Assembly (NCBI RefSeq): GCF_030530635.1
Contig: NZ_JAUMUL010000027.1
Coordinates: forward strand, 1-43,093
Length of the DNA: 43,093 bases
Reading direction: 5' to 3'
Origin: Actinomyces sp.
GTDB taxonomy: Bacteria > Actinomycetota > Actinomycetes > Actinomycetales > Actinomycetaceae
Shown here: positions 33,680 through 43,045 of the stretch, piece after piece
Numbering within the stretch: the first letter of the stretch is position 1
Layout of the letters: each line of letters begins with the position of its first letter
Notes under the pieces: model-generated
Told to the model about the DNA's origin: nothing
What the model saw: the letters and a program-made list of their open reading frames with translations, nothing else
Database searches by the model: none
Translations under genes and position numbers: made by a program

Positions 33680-34537
33680 GGCGGCGGGGGCGGCTGTCCA
33701 ACGGTACGCGGTGCGGGTAGTAGCCACGGGGACGTCGAGGGGGCGCGTGGAAGAGCCGTGCGGAGCCTGCTTTCCAGGTTTGGTTTTGAGCAACAAACAT
33801 GATTCCGGAAGGTTCCGCGTGCGCCCACCCACGACACCCCCACCTTCCCGCACCACCCCAACGATCCCCAACCCCCGCATCCTCACCTCCGGTGAGAATG
33901 GCTCAGTGGATCGTCGCACGCACAGAGCGTCCTAGCACTCACCCACCGCGTGCGTGTCGCCAATACCGCGCACCCCTATGAACAACCCTCGTTGTGTCGA
34001 ATAGATTGTTTGCGGCGCAGGAGTTGCGCTGCGGCAAGCCGGGATGTCATAGGTGATCGTGCAAGGCGGCTTGCTTCTGCAGCAGCGAGACGCTGTACGA
34101 GTAACTGTCCCGGGTGTTGAAAACCTCAATCGTCAAGCCTCTGCATCGTTCGCTGGACTGCATTCCTAAGCCGGAGAATTTGCCTATTGAAAGGTAGTCC
34201 AGATGTGCTGGAGAAGCTAGTCGGTCAAAAAGGGGTGGAGGCGCAGTACAATTAAGCTAATTATATCGATCGTCCTGGCGGTTCTCGCGTACCTGCATTT
34301 ATCGCCAAGTGGGTTCCTGGACAACTGTGCGGTAGGCCTCTTTGGGATTGTGAGGCTAACCGTCTGCATTGTCCGCAGCTTTAACCGCGTTGGCGGCTTC
34401 GGGTTGCGTCCACTGCACTCGTAGGCCGCAATATACAGAGAAAGTAACGACATGTCGGGTGAAGCGCGGAAGAATGGTGTATCAGCGTCAATCGTAGAAT
34501 TGACGCGCTGACTAGTGCGTATCAATTGGAATTGGGA
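33680..34537. other. Gene-free region of mixed composition
   Basis: No supportable gene. Part is relatively AT-rich (about 34090-34530). The 102-codon frame at 34217-34525 has no ribosome site and unlikely composition. The only clear structure is the hairpin at 34485-34506. Confidence 0.5.
34485..34506 (-). terminator. Hairpin after the methyltransferase gene
   Basis: GCGTCAAT (34485-34492), loop CGTAGA, ATTGACGC (34499-34506): a perfect 8-bp stem about 31 bases past the methyltransferase stop. No T-run follows. Confidence 0.45.
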
Positions 34538-37500
34538 TTAGTTCATGAGTGCATTGTGGATGCGGCGGAAGTCGGATTCGCGGTCGCGGGTGCGGAAGGG
34601 GAGCTCGTAGACGTAGGTTACGCCGGAGCCGGGGTGGGTGTGGGTGCGCTCGTCCAGCGGCATGTCGGCGTCCGACTCGGGGCGCTTGCGCCTGTCCCAG
34701 GCCTGACGCACCGGCGTGGGCACCTGACGCCCATTGGCGTCATAAACGTAGGCGCCCGTGCCTCGGCCATGGTCATAGTCGTAGAGCACCGCGAACTGGG
34801 TGCGGTAGATCGTGCACAGGTCCTCGATCGGGACCCCAAGCATCATCGCCACCATCACGTCTACCTCCGCCTGCGCGTTGCGCCTGTCCTCCGCGCGACG
34901 GAGGGGGACGTCGGGCGTCCAGACCGGCCCGAGCGGGCGTTCGTCGTAGCGTTCCAGAATCGGCCCGTCCTCAAGGAACGCCTCGTCCCAGCACGCGGCC
35001 CACAAGTCTGTATAGGCCTCGGTCAGACAGTTGAGGCGGAGGGCGCGGAGAACGACCTGTGATGAAAGGGGGGAGTTGAGGGGAGGCATAGGGAGTGAGC
35101 TGACTGCGCCGCCGCGGATATGGGAGAACCCACGCGAACGCGCATAAAAGTCCGCGAGGATCGAACTGAGCGTTCCGGACACGTGCATGAGTTCACTTGC
35201 GTGGGCCGCGGGCAGGCTTGCGGAGAACAGGCCATCCACGTGCGCGGATAAAGGCGGGATTAGCGCAGGAGCCAAGGTACGTTCGCCGGTCAGAGGGACC
35301 TGGGTACGCCAGGCGATGCGGTAGTGGTCGCGGGCGGAGGTGGTGCCCCAGTGTGTGTAGAGGCGATCGTAGGTGGCGCGGTCGCCGGCGGGCTTGTACT
35401 GGGTGACCGGCTGCGCATCCGCAGGCAGGGCCTCGAAGTCGGTCGAGGTCCAGTCCTGGTTGTGTTTCATGGTCTCGTTCGGCTGCTTGTACAGCGGCGT
35501 TGAGACATGCAAGTGCGGGCCCTGCAGGATGGCGTCCTCCCAGGAGGCTGGGCCCCACTCCTTGACGAAGCGGCCCTTCTTGAAGTCCGCTGTCTCGTGC
35601 CAGCCGGAGGAGAAGTCAAGACCGAGCGACCCTATGCGCTGGTTATGGGACAGCGCCTCCAGGGTGCGAGCGGCCGCCGAGTTGACCGTAGAGACCATGG
35701 GAGTGGATCGCCAGTCGTCTGCCTGGGTCGCAGCTTGCCAGTTCCGAAGCGTGGAGTTGTCGACCTGCTGGATGCGGGAGGCATGCGGGCGCAGATCCCA
35801 GGTGCCTGTGTGCGGGTCTTTGAAACCGGGTTCCTCACCCGAGCCATCATGCTTGAGAGAACGGGTAACCGTGTCAGGGTGGTAGAGCGAGGCAGCATTG
35901 AGAAAGTTGGGCGCGTGCTCCTCGCCGTAAACGTGGACGCCATAGGCATTGTGGTGATCGATGTCGAATAGCTGGAGCTCATTGATGAACTGCCAGTGGC
36001 GTCGCAGATGCCGATATGCGGCTGTGCGGAGGTTCGGGGTCTTGGCATCCGTGAAGTGAGTCTCCATGTGGATGAGGCCCGAGGTGCCGCTCGGCTTCTG
36101 GTGCTCCCACACCTGGCACATGAAGGCGCGATACAGATCAGGTTGGCCGCTCAACAGCGGGTACACGGTCGAGTCGCTTAGCAACTCGGACTGCACGATC
36201 TGCTCGGCGGTGCCGTCGATTACCAGGTTGCGCATGCCCGGGCGCGCCAGAGCGCTCGGGCGGCGAGCCTGCTTGGCCGCTTCAGAGGGCTTCTTCGTCA
36301 GCGACCACCACGGGTCGCCCTCCGCTAGGAGCGCGTTCACGTCGGCGGTGGGCCGCACCCACGGCGGGTTCCCCACCTGCAGGTCGAAGCCGCCGCGCGC
36401 GAACACGGTGGCGAATTCCAGCTCCCAGTGGAAGAAGCCCTGCTCGTCCGCGACCTGCTTGGCCACGCGCAGCCACGGCTGCTGTTCAAGCACCGCCTCC
36501 ACTTTCCGCGCACCGGCGAACTGAAGGTCCCAGGCCTCCGTCTCCTCCAGGCCCTCCCAGGTGGTGGCCTCGGCCAGTGGCACCGCGTTGGCGGGGGCGG
36601 CGTCACCCGCGTAGCCGAGCGTGTGCTCCAGCGTCTCCAACCACTCCTCCAGGCTCGGCGGCTTAACGTCGGTGGTCAGCGGCCAGTACCACAGTGCGCA
36701 CCACGCATCCATCACCAGCCGCAGACGCCGGTAGGCCGAATCCGGGTCGGCCAGGTAGGCCTCGATCTGTTCCCGCGTCACCGTTGAACCCGCGCCCGCC
36801 TGGGGCTCGCGGCCCCACAGGTCGATGCGGCGGGAGGCCTCCGCCTCCGCCACTCGCAGGCGCCGCAGCGTCAGCTCCCACAGCACCTCCACGCGTCGTG
36901 CCAGCGCCGTCAGCCGCTTGACCTGCTTATTCGGCCTGTCCTTCGGCGCCTTGGTGATGTCCTTGCGCCACTCCTTCAGAGCCTTCAAGCGCCCGGCGTC
37001 CACCAGGTCGCGCACCTGCTTGGGCACCTGCGTGGCCGAGCCCCAGCCGCTGGCGGGCAGCAGGAAGTGATGCACCCGGCCGGTCACGTCCAGGGCCTGC
37101 CCCAGGCGGTGCCCGGAGGCGGACGCGGCAGGCTCACCCCGGCCTGCGGGCAGGCCTCCCGGGCCGACCGGGCTCGACGGGCCATCCGGGCCGACGCCGT
37201 CGGCACCCGCCGCACCATCAATGGCCTCGGCCACCTGCCGCAGCGGCTCGGCCACCGGCGTGGTGCTCAACCACTTCCGCTTGCTACCCAGGGCACTGAC
37301 CGGATACAGGGCCCGCCTGGCCCCAACCAGTGAATTGCCGCGCCGCAGCCGCAGGCCGAACCACGGCGCCGCCAGGCCCTCCACCACCGTGTCCAGCCAC
37401 AGGGAGATCTCCGCCAACTCCACCGCCGTGGCGTTCAAGTCCACGCCGTAGACCTGATGCAGCGCCAGGTAGGCCTTCACCCTGGCCAACTCGCGCGGAC

Positions 37501-39352
37501 GCTCCTCCGGGTCCACGCGCCGCCCCAGCTCCCGCTCCCGGCGGGACAGGTACTGCTCGGCCAATTGGCGCACCGCCTCAATCGCGAAGGCGCCCGACCC
37601 CAGCGCCGGCTCACACACCGTCAGGTGCAGCACCTCCTCCGCCGTCGTCGTGCGGCCATCCTGATCCAGCAACTCCTCCAGGGCCTGCTGCACCGTGAAA
37701 CGCGTCAGCACCTCCGGGGTGTAGAAGGACGCCGACCGCTGCCGATCCCGGCCCGAGAGTCGGAACACGAACTCGCCCGGCTCATAGGTGACGTTGCGGC
37801 GCTCACCCGTCACCTCATCCTCCACCGTCACGAAGTCCTTCTCATCCAGGCCCTCCATGACATCCTCGGGCACCACCCACGAGCCCTTGGAGGCGTCCCC
37901 GCCCGGCGCCACCTCCCACAGGCGCTGAGTGGCGAAGGAACCCGTGTAACTCATCAGCCCCTCATAGACGGCGCCCAACTGGTTGATGCCCAACTCCACA
38001 TAGGAGATGAAGCCCCGGCCCGTCCGGCCGTTCTCCTTAGTCAGCAGCAGGTGCCGCAGCACCCGCAGCAGGGCCGCATTACCCAGCCCCACCTCGTCAA
38101 TCAGCGCCGTCGCCTCCGGGCGGAACAGGTCCGCCCGCATCGGCTGGAACACCAGGCCGTCGAAGGCCTCCTCCTGCTCCGGCGTAACCCCCGTGTTCAA
38201 ACCCGAATCCACCAGGCGGAACAGCAGCCCCAGGGACTGGTAGATGTGCGTGCCCGCCTGCGCCGTCTCCTCATGCAGCTCCCGCAGCGTGAGTTCCCGC
38301 AGCCGCTCCAGGCCATAGCCGGCGTCGTACTCGGCCGCCCCCACCGGCAGCACGCCCAACTCCGGGCTCGCCTCCGCATACAGCAGGAAGATGATCCGGT
38401 AGATGTACCTAAGCGACTGCAAAGCCAGCGGCTGCGCCTGCTCCTGGCCCAGCGGCGGCATACCCCGGGCGACACGACGCAGCACCACCTCATTGGCGAT
38501 GATCTCAATGGAGGAGCGCACCCCCTCACGCAGATCCCTCGACACCCCCACCGTGTGAGCCGTCGAATCCGCGAGCGTGCCCGACCACCAGGTCTCACCC
38601 TCCGGAGTCGGCAGCAGGGAGCGGGCGTCCAGGCAGGTCAGTGCCCGCTCCACCTCACCGCCCCGCTTGGCGTCATTGCGCTCCACCACCAGCTGCACAT
38701 TCACCGCCAGCCAGCGGCCCTCCGGCCACCGCTCCTTCTCCGCCACCAGCGCCCAACGACCCGCCAGCACCAGGGCGAAGGCCGGGCCGTGCTCATCGGT
38801 CATCAGCGTGGACAGCGCCCGCGCCACCGAAACCACCGGCTCGGCGCCCTCCAGGGCGGGGGCATCCGGGTCCTCCAAATCCACCGGCTCCCACGGCTCG
38901 GCGAGCGTGGCCGCATCCTTGTCCAGCAGGTCCTCCACCGTGGCCGCTGGGCGGGCCCGCAGCAGCGCCAAGGGCGCCGGGCCCTCATCACCGACCGGCC
39001 GCACCAGCGTCACCGGGCCGCGCTCAACCAGCCGGAACTCGGCGGAGGTGAAACCCAGAATCTCCCGCAGCGCCGCATCCAGCTCCCCGGCGGCCCGTAG
39101 GGCGGCGGCGGTGGGTGTGGCGTCGTCGTCGGGCAGGGCCGCCAACAACTCCTCCAGGTGCGGGCGCGCCGAACGGAAACGACTGCGCGGCGTGGACACC
39201 GGGGCGGCGCCGTCGGAGGGCTTCTCCAGCTCCTCCCACTCCTTGCGGCGCTCCACCACGCGAGCCAGGAAGGACTCCTTCGTGGCGTCGGTGGTGAAGT
39301 AGTGCTCACTGATCCAGTCCTCGCCCACCACGAGCGCATCCGACGCCGCCAT
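34538..39352 (-). CDS. Large N6-adenine DNA methyltransferase (DrmMI/PglX-like)
   Basis: 1604-aa enzyme. A long N-terminal region ends with SASFYTPEVLTRFTVQQALEEL. The SAM-binding motif I is CEPALGSGAFAIEAVRQLAE near residue 585, VYGVDLNATAVELAEISLWL follows, and FDLQVGNPPWVRP near 993 is catalytic motif IV (NPPW). The remainder probably holds target recognition (LADFYARSRGFSHIRGG, SSLPMPP). No nuclease motif was recognised. The size and layout match Eco57I-like methyltransferases of DISARM class 1 and BREX, where modification marks host DNA. It overlaps the SNF2 stop by one base (TGATG), so the two are coupled. It looks complete. Confidence 0.88.
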   Translation of the reverse strand: MAASDALVVGEDWISEHYFTTDATKESFLARVVERRKEWEELEKPSDGAAPVSTPRSRFRSARPHLEELLAALPDDDATPTAAALRAAGELDAALREILGFTSAEFRLVERGPVTLVRPVGDEGPAPLALLRARPAATVEDLLDKDAATLAEPWEPVDLEDPDAPALEGAEPVVSVARALSTLMTDEHGPAFALVLAGRWALVAEKERWPEGRWLAVNVQLVVERNDAKRGGEVERALTCLDARSLLPTPEGETWWSGTLADSTAHTVGVSRDLREGVRSSIEIIANEVVLRRVARGMPPLGQEQAQPLALQSLRYIYRIIFLLYAEASPELGVLPVGAAEYDAGYGLERLRELTLRELHEETAQAGTHIYQSLGLLFRLVDSGLNTGVTPEQEEAFDGLVFQPMRADLFRPEATALIDEVGLGNAALLRVLRHLLLTKENGRTGRGFISYVELGINQLGAVYEGLMSYTGSFATQRLWEVAPGGDASKGSWVVPEDVMEGLDEKDFVTVEDEVTGERRNVTYEPGEFVFRLSGRDRQRSASFYTPEVLTRFTVQQALEELLDQDGRTTTAEEVLHLTVCEPALGSGAFAIEAVRQLAEQYLSRRERELGRRVDPEERPRELARVKAYLALHQVYGVDLNATAVELAEISLWLDTVVEGLAAPWFGLRLRRGNSLVGARRALYPVSALGSKRKWLSTTPVAEPLRQVAEAIDGAAGADGVGPDGPSSPVGPGGLPAGRGEPAASASGHRLGQALDVTGRVHHFLLPASGWGSATQVPKQVRDLVDAGRLKALKEWRKDITKAPKDRPNKQVKRLTALARRVEVLWELTLRRLRVAEAEASRRIDLWGREPQAGAGSTVTREQIEAYLADPDSAYRRLRLVMDAWCALWYWPLTTDVKPPSLEEWLETLEHTLGYAGDAAPANAVPLAEATTWEGLEETEAWDLQFAGARKVEAVLEQQPWLRVAKQVADEQGFFHWELEFATVFARGGFDLQVGNPPWVRPTADVNALLAEGDPWWSLTKKPSEAAKQARRPSALARPGMRNLVIDGTAEQIVQSELLSDSTVYPLLSGQPDLYRAFMCQVWEHQKPSGTSGLIHMETHFTDAKTPNLRTAAYRHLRRHWQFINELQLFDIDHHNAYGVHVYGEEHAPNFLNAASLYHPDTVTRSLKHDGSGEEPGFKDPHTGTWDLRPHASRIQQVDNSTLRNWQAATQADDWRSTPMVSTVNSAAARTLEALSHNQRIGSLGLDFSSGWHETADFKKGRFVKEWGPASWEDAILQGPHLHVSTPLYKQPNETMKHNQDWTSTDFEALPADAQPVTQYKPAGDRATYDRLYTHWGTTSARDHYRIAWRTQVPLTGERTLAPALIPPLSAHVDGLFSASLPAAHASELMHVSGTLSSILADFYARSRGFSHIRGGAVSSLPMPPLNSPLSSQVVLRALRLNCLTEAYTDLWAACWDEAFLEDGPILERYDERPLGPVWTPDVPLRRAEDRRNAQAEVDVMVAMMLGVPIEDLCTIYRTQFAVLYDYDHGRGTGAYVYDANGRQVPTPVRQAWDRRKRPESDADMPLDERTHTHPGSGVTYVYELPFRTRDRESDFRRIHNALMN

Positions 39353-42300
39353 CAGCGGTCCCCTTCCTTCCCGAAACCACCACTAAAACCACTGCCGAGG
39401 CCAGTCCCCGCGCCACCGCCGAGGCCGGTACTCGCGCCGCTGTCGAAACCATGGGGCACCACCACCAGCAGCGGCCGCACCAGCGTGTGCGCCGGAAGCT
39501 GCTGCTCCATCAGCGTATGCTCCGCCGCCACCGTCTGCCGCTGGGAACGCAGCTGCCGGTTCTGGATGAGCCGGCCCGCGTCGTCGTCCCAGGAATCCGC
39601 CCGCCGCGCCCAGGCCTCCACCCGGGTGCGCGCCTGCTCCCGGGCCGCCTGCACCGTCAACGTCATCTGTTTCTCGGCCGCATCCACCGCCGGGGCCAGC
39701 AGCGCCTCCAACAGTGCCGTATCCGGGGCGCCGCCGGCATTGGTCAGTTCCCGCTCCACACCGACCGCCTTGAACATCTCCGCCGGGGAGGCGTGCACCC
39801 GCCCGATCGGCACCGCCTCCGGGTCCCGGCCCGCCTGCAGCTGCGCGCGGGCGGCGGCCAAGTCCAGGAACGGGAAGGCGACCGAGACGCTCACCAGGGA
39901 GATCGTGCGGCCCGCCAGATTCGTGAGCGTGCCCAGCAGCAGCACCGTGGGTGATTCCACCGCCCCGTGCACCGCGAACACGGAGGAGCGGCCCAGCCGG
40001 GCCAGCACCCGGTCGCCCGCCCACTCCAGCACCGGGTGCAGCGGCCCCAGGTAGTGGGCTTCCGGCCAGGAGGAGTCCGAGGAGTCCCGCAGCGCCTGTG
40101 TCAGCAGCGCTCTGCCCTTGCGCTGGCTGGTGGCCAGCAGTAGGTGCTCCTGCACGTGCCGGTCTTTCAGGTACGACTGCGGCAGCACCGCCAGGCGGGC
40201 GCGCAGGCCTGCGGGCGGCACCAGCTCCACCACATGGTCCTCATGCTCCCGCCAGGAGACGCCACCGCCGCCGGTCTGCCCGTGCTCGGCCTCCTCCGGG
40301 CGCTCATACAGCTCGGTCAGGGCCTGGCGCAGGTAATCCAGCTGGGAGTCGTACAGGGTGGAGGACGGCAGCGGGGCCGTGGCGCGGGCCGACGGCGAGC
40401 GCCGGGCGGCCGGGGCGGCGTCGTTCGGGGCGGCATCGGCAGCGGCTGGTGCGGCAGCGGCCGGGGCGCCGTCGTCGGAGCTGTCCGGGGCGGCGTCGTC
40501 GTCGGAGCCGGCCTGGGCGGTGCCCGTCAGGGAGGCGAACAGGGCCGCCATCGGATCCAGCTCCAGGGCCGCATCCACATCCGGCACCACCGCGTCAATG
40601 TCTGCGCCCTGCTGCAACGCCTCACGGATCGCCTGCTCCTCCTTCTCCCCGGAGTACAGGCCCATCAGGGAGGCGGCGTCGCCCAGCGCTCGGTGCGCCT
40701 GATCCTCCTTCTCCATCAGGCGGGTCAGCACGCGCACATCACCGGAGAAGCGGGCGTCGGAGGGGTCCAGCAGCAGGGTGGTGATCTGCGGGCTGGTCTC
40801 CTGCCCATAGCGGTCGATGCGGCCATTGCGCTGCTCGATCCGGATCAGCGACCAGGGGATGTCATAGTGGATCAGCTCATGGCACTGGGCGTGCAGGTTC
40901 ACGCCCTCCGAGGCGACGTCGCCGGTCACCAGCACGCGCAGCGGCGTATGCGCCTGCCGGAACTCCTCAACGATCTCCTGCTGCTCCACATCCGACAGGC
41001 CGCCGTGCATCACCCGCACCGCGCCGTCGCGCAGGTGCAGGTCGCGCCGGAGATTCTCGGCCAGCCAGTTCAGGGTGGCCACACGCTCGGCGAATACCAC
41101 CGCCCGCGCCGTCGAACGGGGGCCGACGCCGATGCGGCGCAGTTCCTTCAGCAGCGCCTGGTACTTGCCGGACTCGGTGTTATTGGCCGCCTCGGCCAGC
41201 TGCCGCAGGCGGGCCAGAGCCCGGGACTGCTCGGAGGCCAGCGCCTCCTCACTTCCGGCTCGGGCGCGACGCCGCGCCATGCGCTCGTCGATCGTCTGAA
41301 TCAGCGCCGCCGGGGAGGACAAGAAGGCCTTCGCCAGTGTCCAGGAGAACAGGGCGCTGCCGCCATTGCTCGCGGTGCCCGGGCCGGCAGAGCCCGGGGC
41401 GGAGGCGCCGTCGGGCCGGTGCAGCCAAGAGCGGGACAACTCCCCGGCCACAGCATCCTCCGCCGGAGAGGGCGCCACCAGCCGGTTCACCGGAGTCAGC
41501 CGCTCCTTCCAGCAGTCGCCCACTACGTCGCGCACCTCCTCGGAGTGACGGTGGCGGCGGATCACCAGCCGACGCACCGCCTCTTGATCCAGCGAGCCGT
41601 CCGCGTGGACCGCCGTCGGCTCCAGCAGGCGAATCAGCTCCGCGAAGGACTTCGGGTCCCCGTTGTGAGGCGTGGCGGAGGCCAGGATCAGGGCGTCCGT
41701 CTGGCGGGCCAGGATGTCCGCCAGACGGTTGTTGAGCGTGCCCTTGTTAGTGACGTTGTGCGACTCGTCGATGACCACCGCATCCCAGCGCTGCTTGCGC
41801 AGGTGGTTGAGGTAGCGGTCGGACTTGAGGGTGTCGATGGAGATGATCGCCCGGTGGTAGACGGAGAACGGGTTGCGGGTGGCCGGGATGGTGCGCCGCA
41901 CCCGCTGAATGCCCACCGAGTCCAGGCGCACGAAGGGCAGGGCGAAGCGCGACCACATCTCATGCTGCATCTGCTCCAGCACGTGACGGGGCGTGACGAT
42001 CAGAATCCGGTCCCCACGGCCGCGGCGCACCAGCTCTGCCAGGATCATGCCGATCTCCAGGGTCTTGCCCAGGCCCACCGTGTCCGCCAGCAGAATGCGC
42101 GGGCGCAGGTTGGCCGGGTCCAGCGCCTGCCGGACGGCCGTGAGCTGGTAGGGGAGCGGGTCGGCCAGCATGTCGCCCACCACCGACAGCTCCGTGGAGC
42201 CGGCCGGCAGCGCAGTCTTGCGCAGCGTCGCCTCCAGCCACAGGCGCGAGAGCCGATGCCGGGTGGAGGTGTCCGCCACCACTCGGGTGCGGCGCGGGTC

Positions 42301-42585
42301 CACGGGCTCGATGCGGTCGATCCCGGCGGAGAACTGGGCGGTGACGTCCTGCACCAGCTCCGACAGCCCCTGCACCGTGACCAGGGTGCCGTCGGAGTTC
42401 GTGGAGACCTGGGTGACCAGCCAGTCCTCGTCGCGCACCCGCACCACCGAGCCCGGGGCGACGTCGAGCGACGGCGGGGGAGTAGAGGCGGGCGGGGCGG
42501 GAGTGGGGGAGGCGGTTGCCGCGGAAGGCGCGGGAGCGGGGGCTGCGCTCGCTGCGGCTGGGTCGGAGGGGGTGGCCGTGGTCAC
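39352..42585 (-). CDS. SNF2-family helicase, DrmD-like
   Basis: 1077-aa SF2 translocase. An Ala/Pro-rich N-terminus is followed by VAPGSVVRVRDEDWLVTQV, a small beta domain seen in DrmD-like proteins. LLADTVGLGKTLEIGMILAELV near 170 is motif I, AVVIDESHNVTNKG near 272 motif II (DESH), ILASATPHNGDPKSF motif III. LVTGDVASEGVNLHAQCHELIHYD and RIEQRNGRIDRYGQ near 587 are motifs V and VI. The C-terminal 400 residues include an Ala/Asp-rich disordered stretch. GTG 42585 follows AGGA; the ORF extends to 42684, but the added residues look non-coding. It is the first gene of a pair with the adenine methyltransferase, as drmD-drmMI in class 1 DISARM. Confidence 0.88.
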   Translation of the reverse strand: MTTATPSDPAAASAAPAPAPSAATASPTPAPPASTPPPSLDVAPGSVVRVRDEDWLVTQVSTNSDGTLVTVQGLSELVQDVTAQFSAGIDRIEPVDPRRTRVVADTSTRHRLSRLWLEATLRKTALPAGSTELSVVGDMLADPLPYQLTAVRQALDPANLRPRILLADTVGLGKTLEIGMILAELVRRGRGDRILIVTPRHVLEQMQHEMWSRFALPFVRLDSVGIQRVRRTIPATRNPFSVYHRAIISIDTLKSDRYLNHLRKQRWDAVVIDESHNVTNKGTLNNRLADILARQTDALILASATPHNGDPKSFAELIRLLEPTAVHADGSLDQEAVRRLVIRRHRHSEEVRDVVGDCWKERLTPVNRLVAPSPAEDAVAGELSRSWLHRPDGASAPGSAGPGTASNGGSALFSWTLAKAFLSSPAALIQTIDERMARRRARAGSEEALASEQSRALARLRQLAEAANNTESGKYQALLKELRRIGVGPRSTARAVVFAERVATLNWLAENLRRDLHLRDGAVRVMHGGLSDVEQQEIVEEFRQAHTPLRVLVTGDVASEGVNLHAQCHELIHYDIPWSLIRIEQRNGRIDRYGQETSPQITTLLLDPSDARFSGDVRVLTRLMEKEDQAHRALGDAASLMGLYSGEKEEQAIREALQQGADIDAVVPDVDAALELDPMAALFASLTGTAQAGSDDDAAPDSSDDGAPAAAAPAAADAAPNDAAPAARRSPSARATAPLPSSTLYDSQLDYLRQALTELYERPEEAEHGQTGGGGVSWREHEDHVVELVPPAGLRARLAVLPQSYLKDRHVQEHLLLATSQRKGRALLTQALRDSSDSSWPEAHYLGPLHPVLEWAGDRVLARLGRSSVFAVHGAVESPTVLLLGTLTNLAGRTISLVSVSVAFPFLDLAAARAQLQAGRDPEAVPIGRVHASPAEMFKAVGVERELTNAGGAPDTALLEALLAPAVDAAEKQMTLTVQAAREQARTRVEAWARRADSWDDDAGRLIQNRQLRSQRQTVAAEHTLMEQQLPAHTLVRPLLVVVPHGFDSGASTGLGGGAGTGLGSGFSGGFGKEGDR

Positions 42586-42659
42586 GGGGATGATCCTAAG
42601 AAGCGCCGTCGGCCAGGAGGCCAGGACGGACAACTGTGTTCGAGGTGTGACTCGCCCTT

Positions 42660-42682
42660 GCCCGCCGGGCCGTACGGCGGGC
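42660..42682 (-). other. Hairpin between the small ORF and the SNF2 gene
   Basis: GCCCGCCG (42660-42667) and CGGCGGGC (42675-42682) with a 7-base loop: an exact 8-bp stem. It may end the small-ORF transcript or attenuate the operon. Confidence 0.35.
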
Positions 42683-42737
42683 ACAATAGTGGGGAGCCAC
42701 CCGGTTGGGCCCGGATGACTCCCCGACGCGGTCGGTC

Positions 42738-42887
42738 CTAGAACCAGCCGCGGAGGGAATCCATCAGGACACTAACGGCCCGGATCAGATGAGCGATAGC
42801 GTTAATGAACTCGCTCGTCTTCCGGGCCGTTTCCTGGTCTTGACGAACCTTGCGACGTCCGTCTTTCGACTTGGCACACCCCCTCAC
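42738..42887 (-). CDS. Small basic/amphipathic ORF upstream of the SNF2 gene
   Basis: 49-aa ORF from a GTG at 42887. Its sequence is RGCAKSKDGRRKVRQDQETA, then RKTSEFINAIAHLIRAVSVL, then MDSLRGWF. A Lys/Arg-rich front is followed by an amphipathic helix, a non-random look. GGGAGGAG lies very close to the GTG, so the exact start is uncertain. It is in the same orientation as the SNF2-methyltransferase pair, 150 bases upstream. It could be a small defence regulator, a leader peptide or a membrane-active peptide; no family is recognised. Confidence 0.4.
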   Translation of the reverse strand: MRGCAKSKDGRRKVRQDQETARKTSEFINAIAHLIRAVSVLMDSLRGWF

Positions 42888-43045
42888 CTCCTCCCTGACC
42901 TCCTTCTTCCCCGGCCATCAGGACGATGCGTGATCCGGGAGAGGGTGCCGGAGAAGGCTCCCTCAGAGTAACGGTTTGTTATCCGGCTTGGGAGGGTGTG
43001 GATGGAGCCGGGAGTTGGTTCGCTCGCGTGGTTAATGTTGACGTC

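Noticed and set aside
34217..34525. 102-codon minus-strand frame in the gap after the methyltransferase
   Set aside because: No ribosome site, no family likeness, and it overlaps the probable terminator hairpin.
20116..42585. A standard complete DISARM locus
   Set aside because: No separate DrmA, DrmB or phospholipase-D-like DrmC gene is present; only DrmD-like and methyltransferase parts fit directly.
37457..42741. Plus-strand open frames opposite the methyltransferase and SNF2 genes (37457-39100, 40144-42741)
   Set aside because: Arg/Gln/His- or Gly-rich shadow translations; the opposite strand holds intact enzyme motifs.
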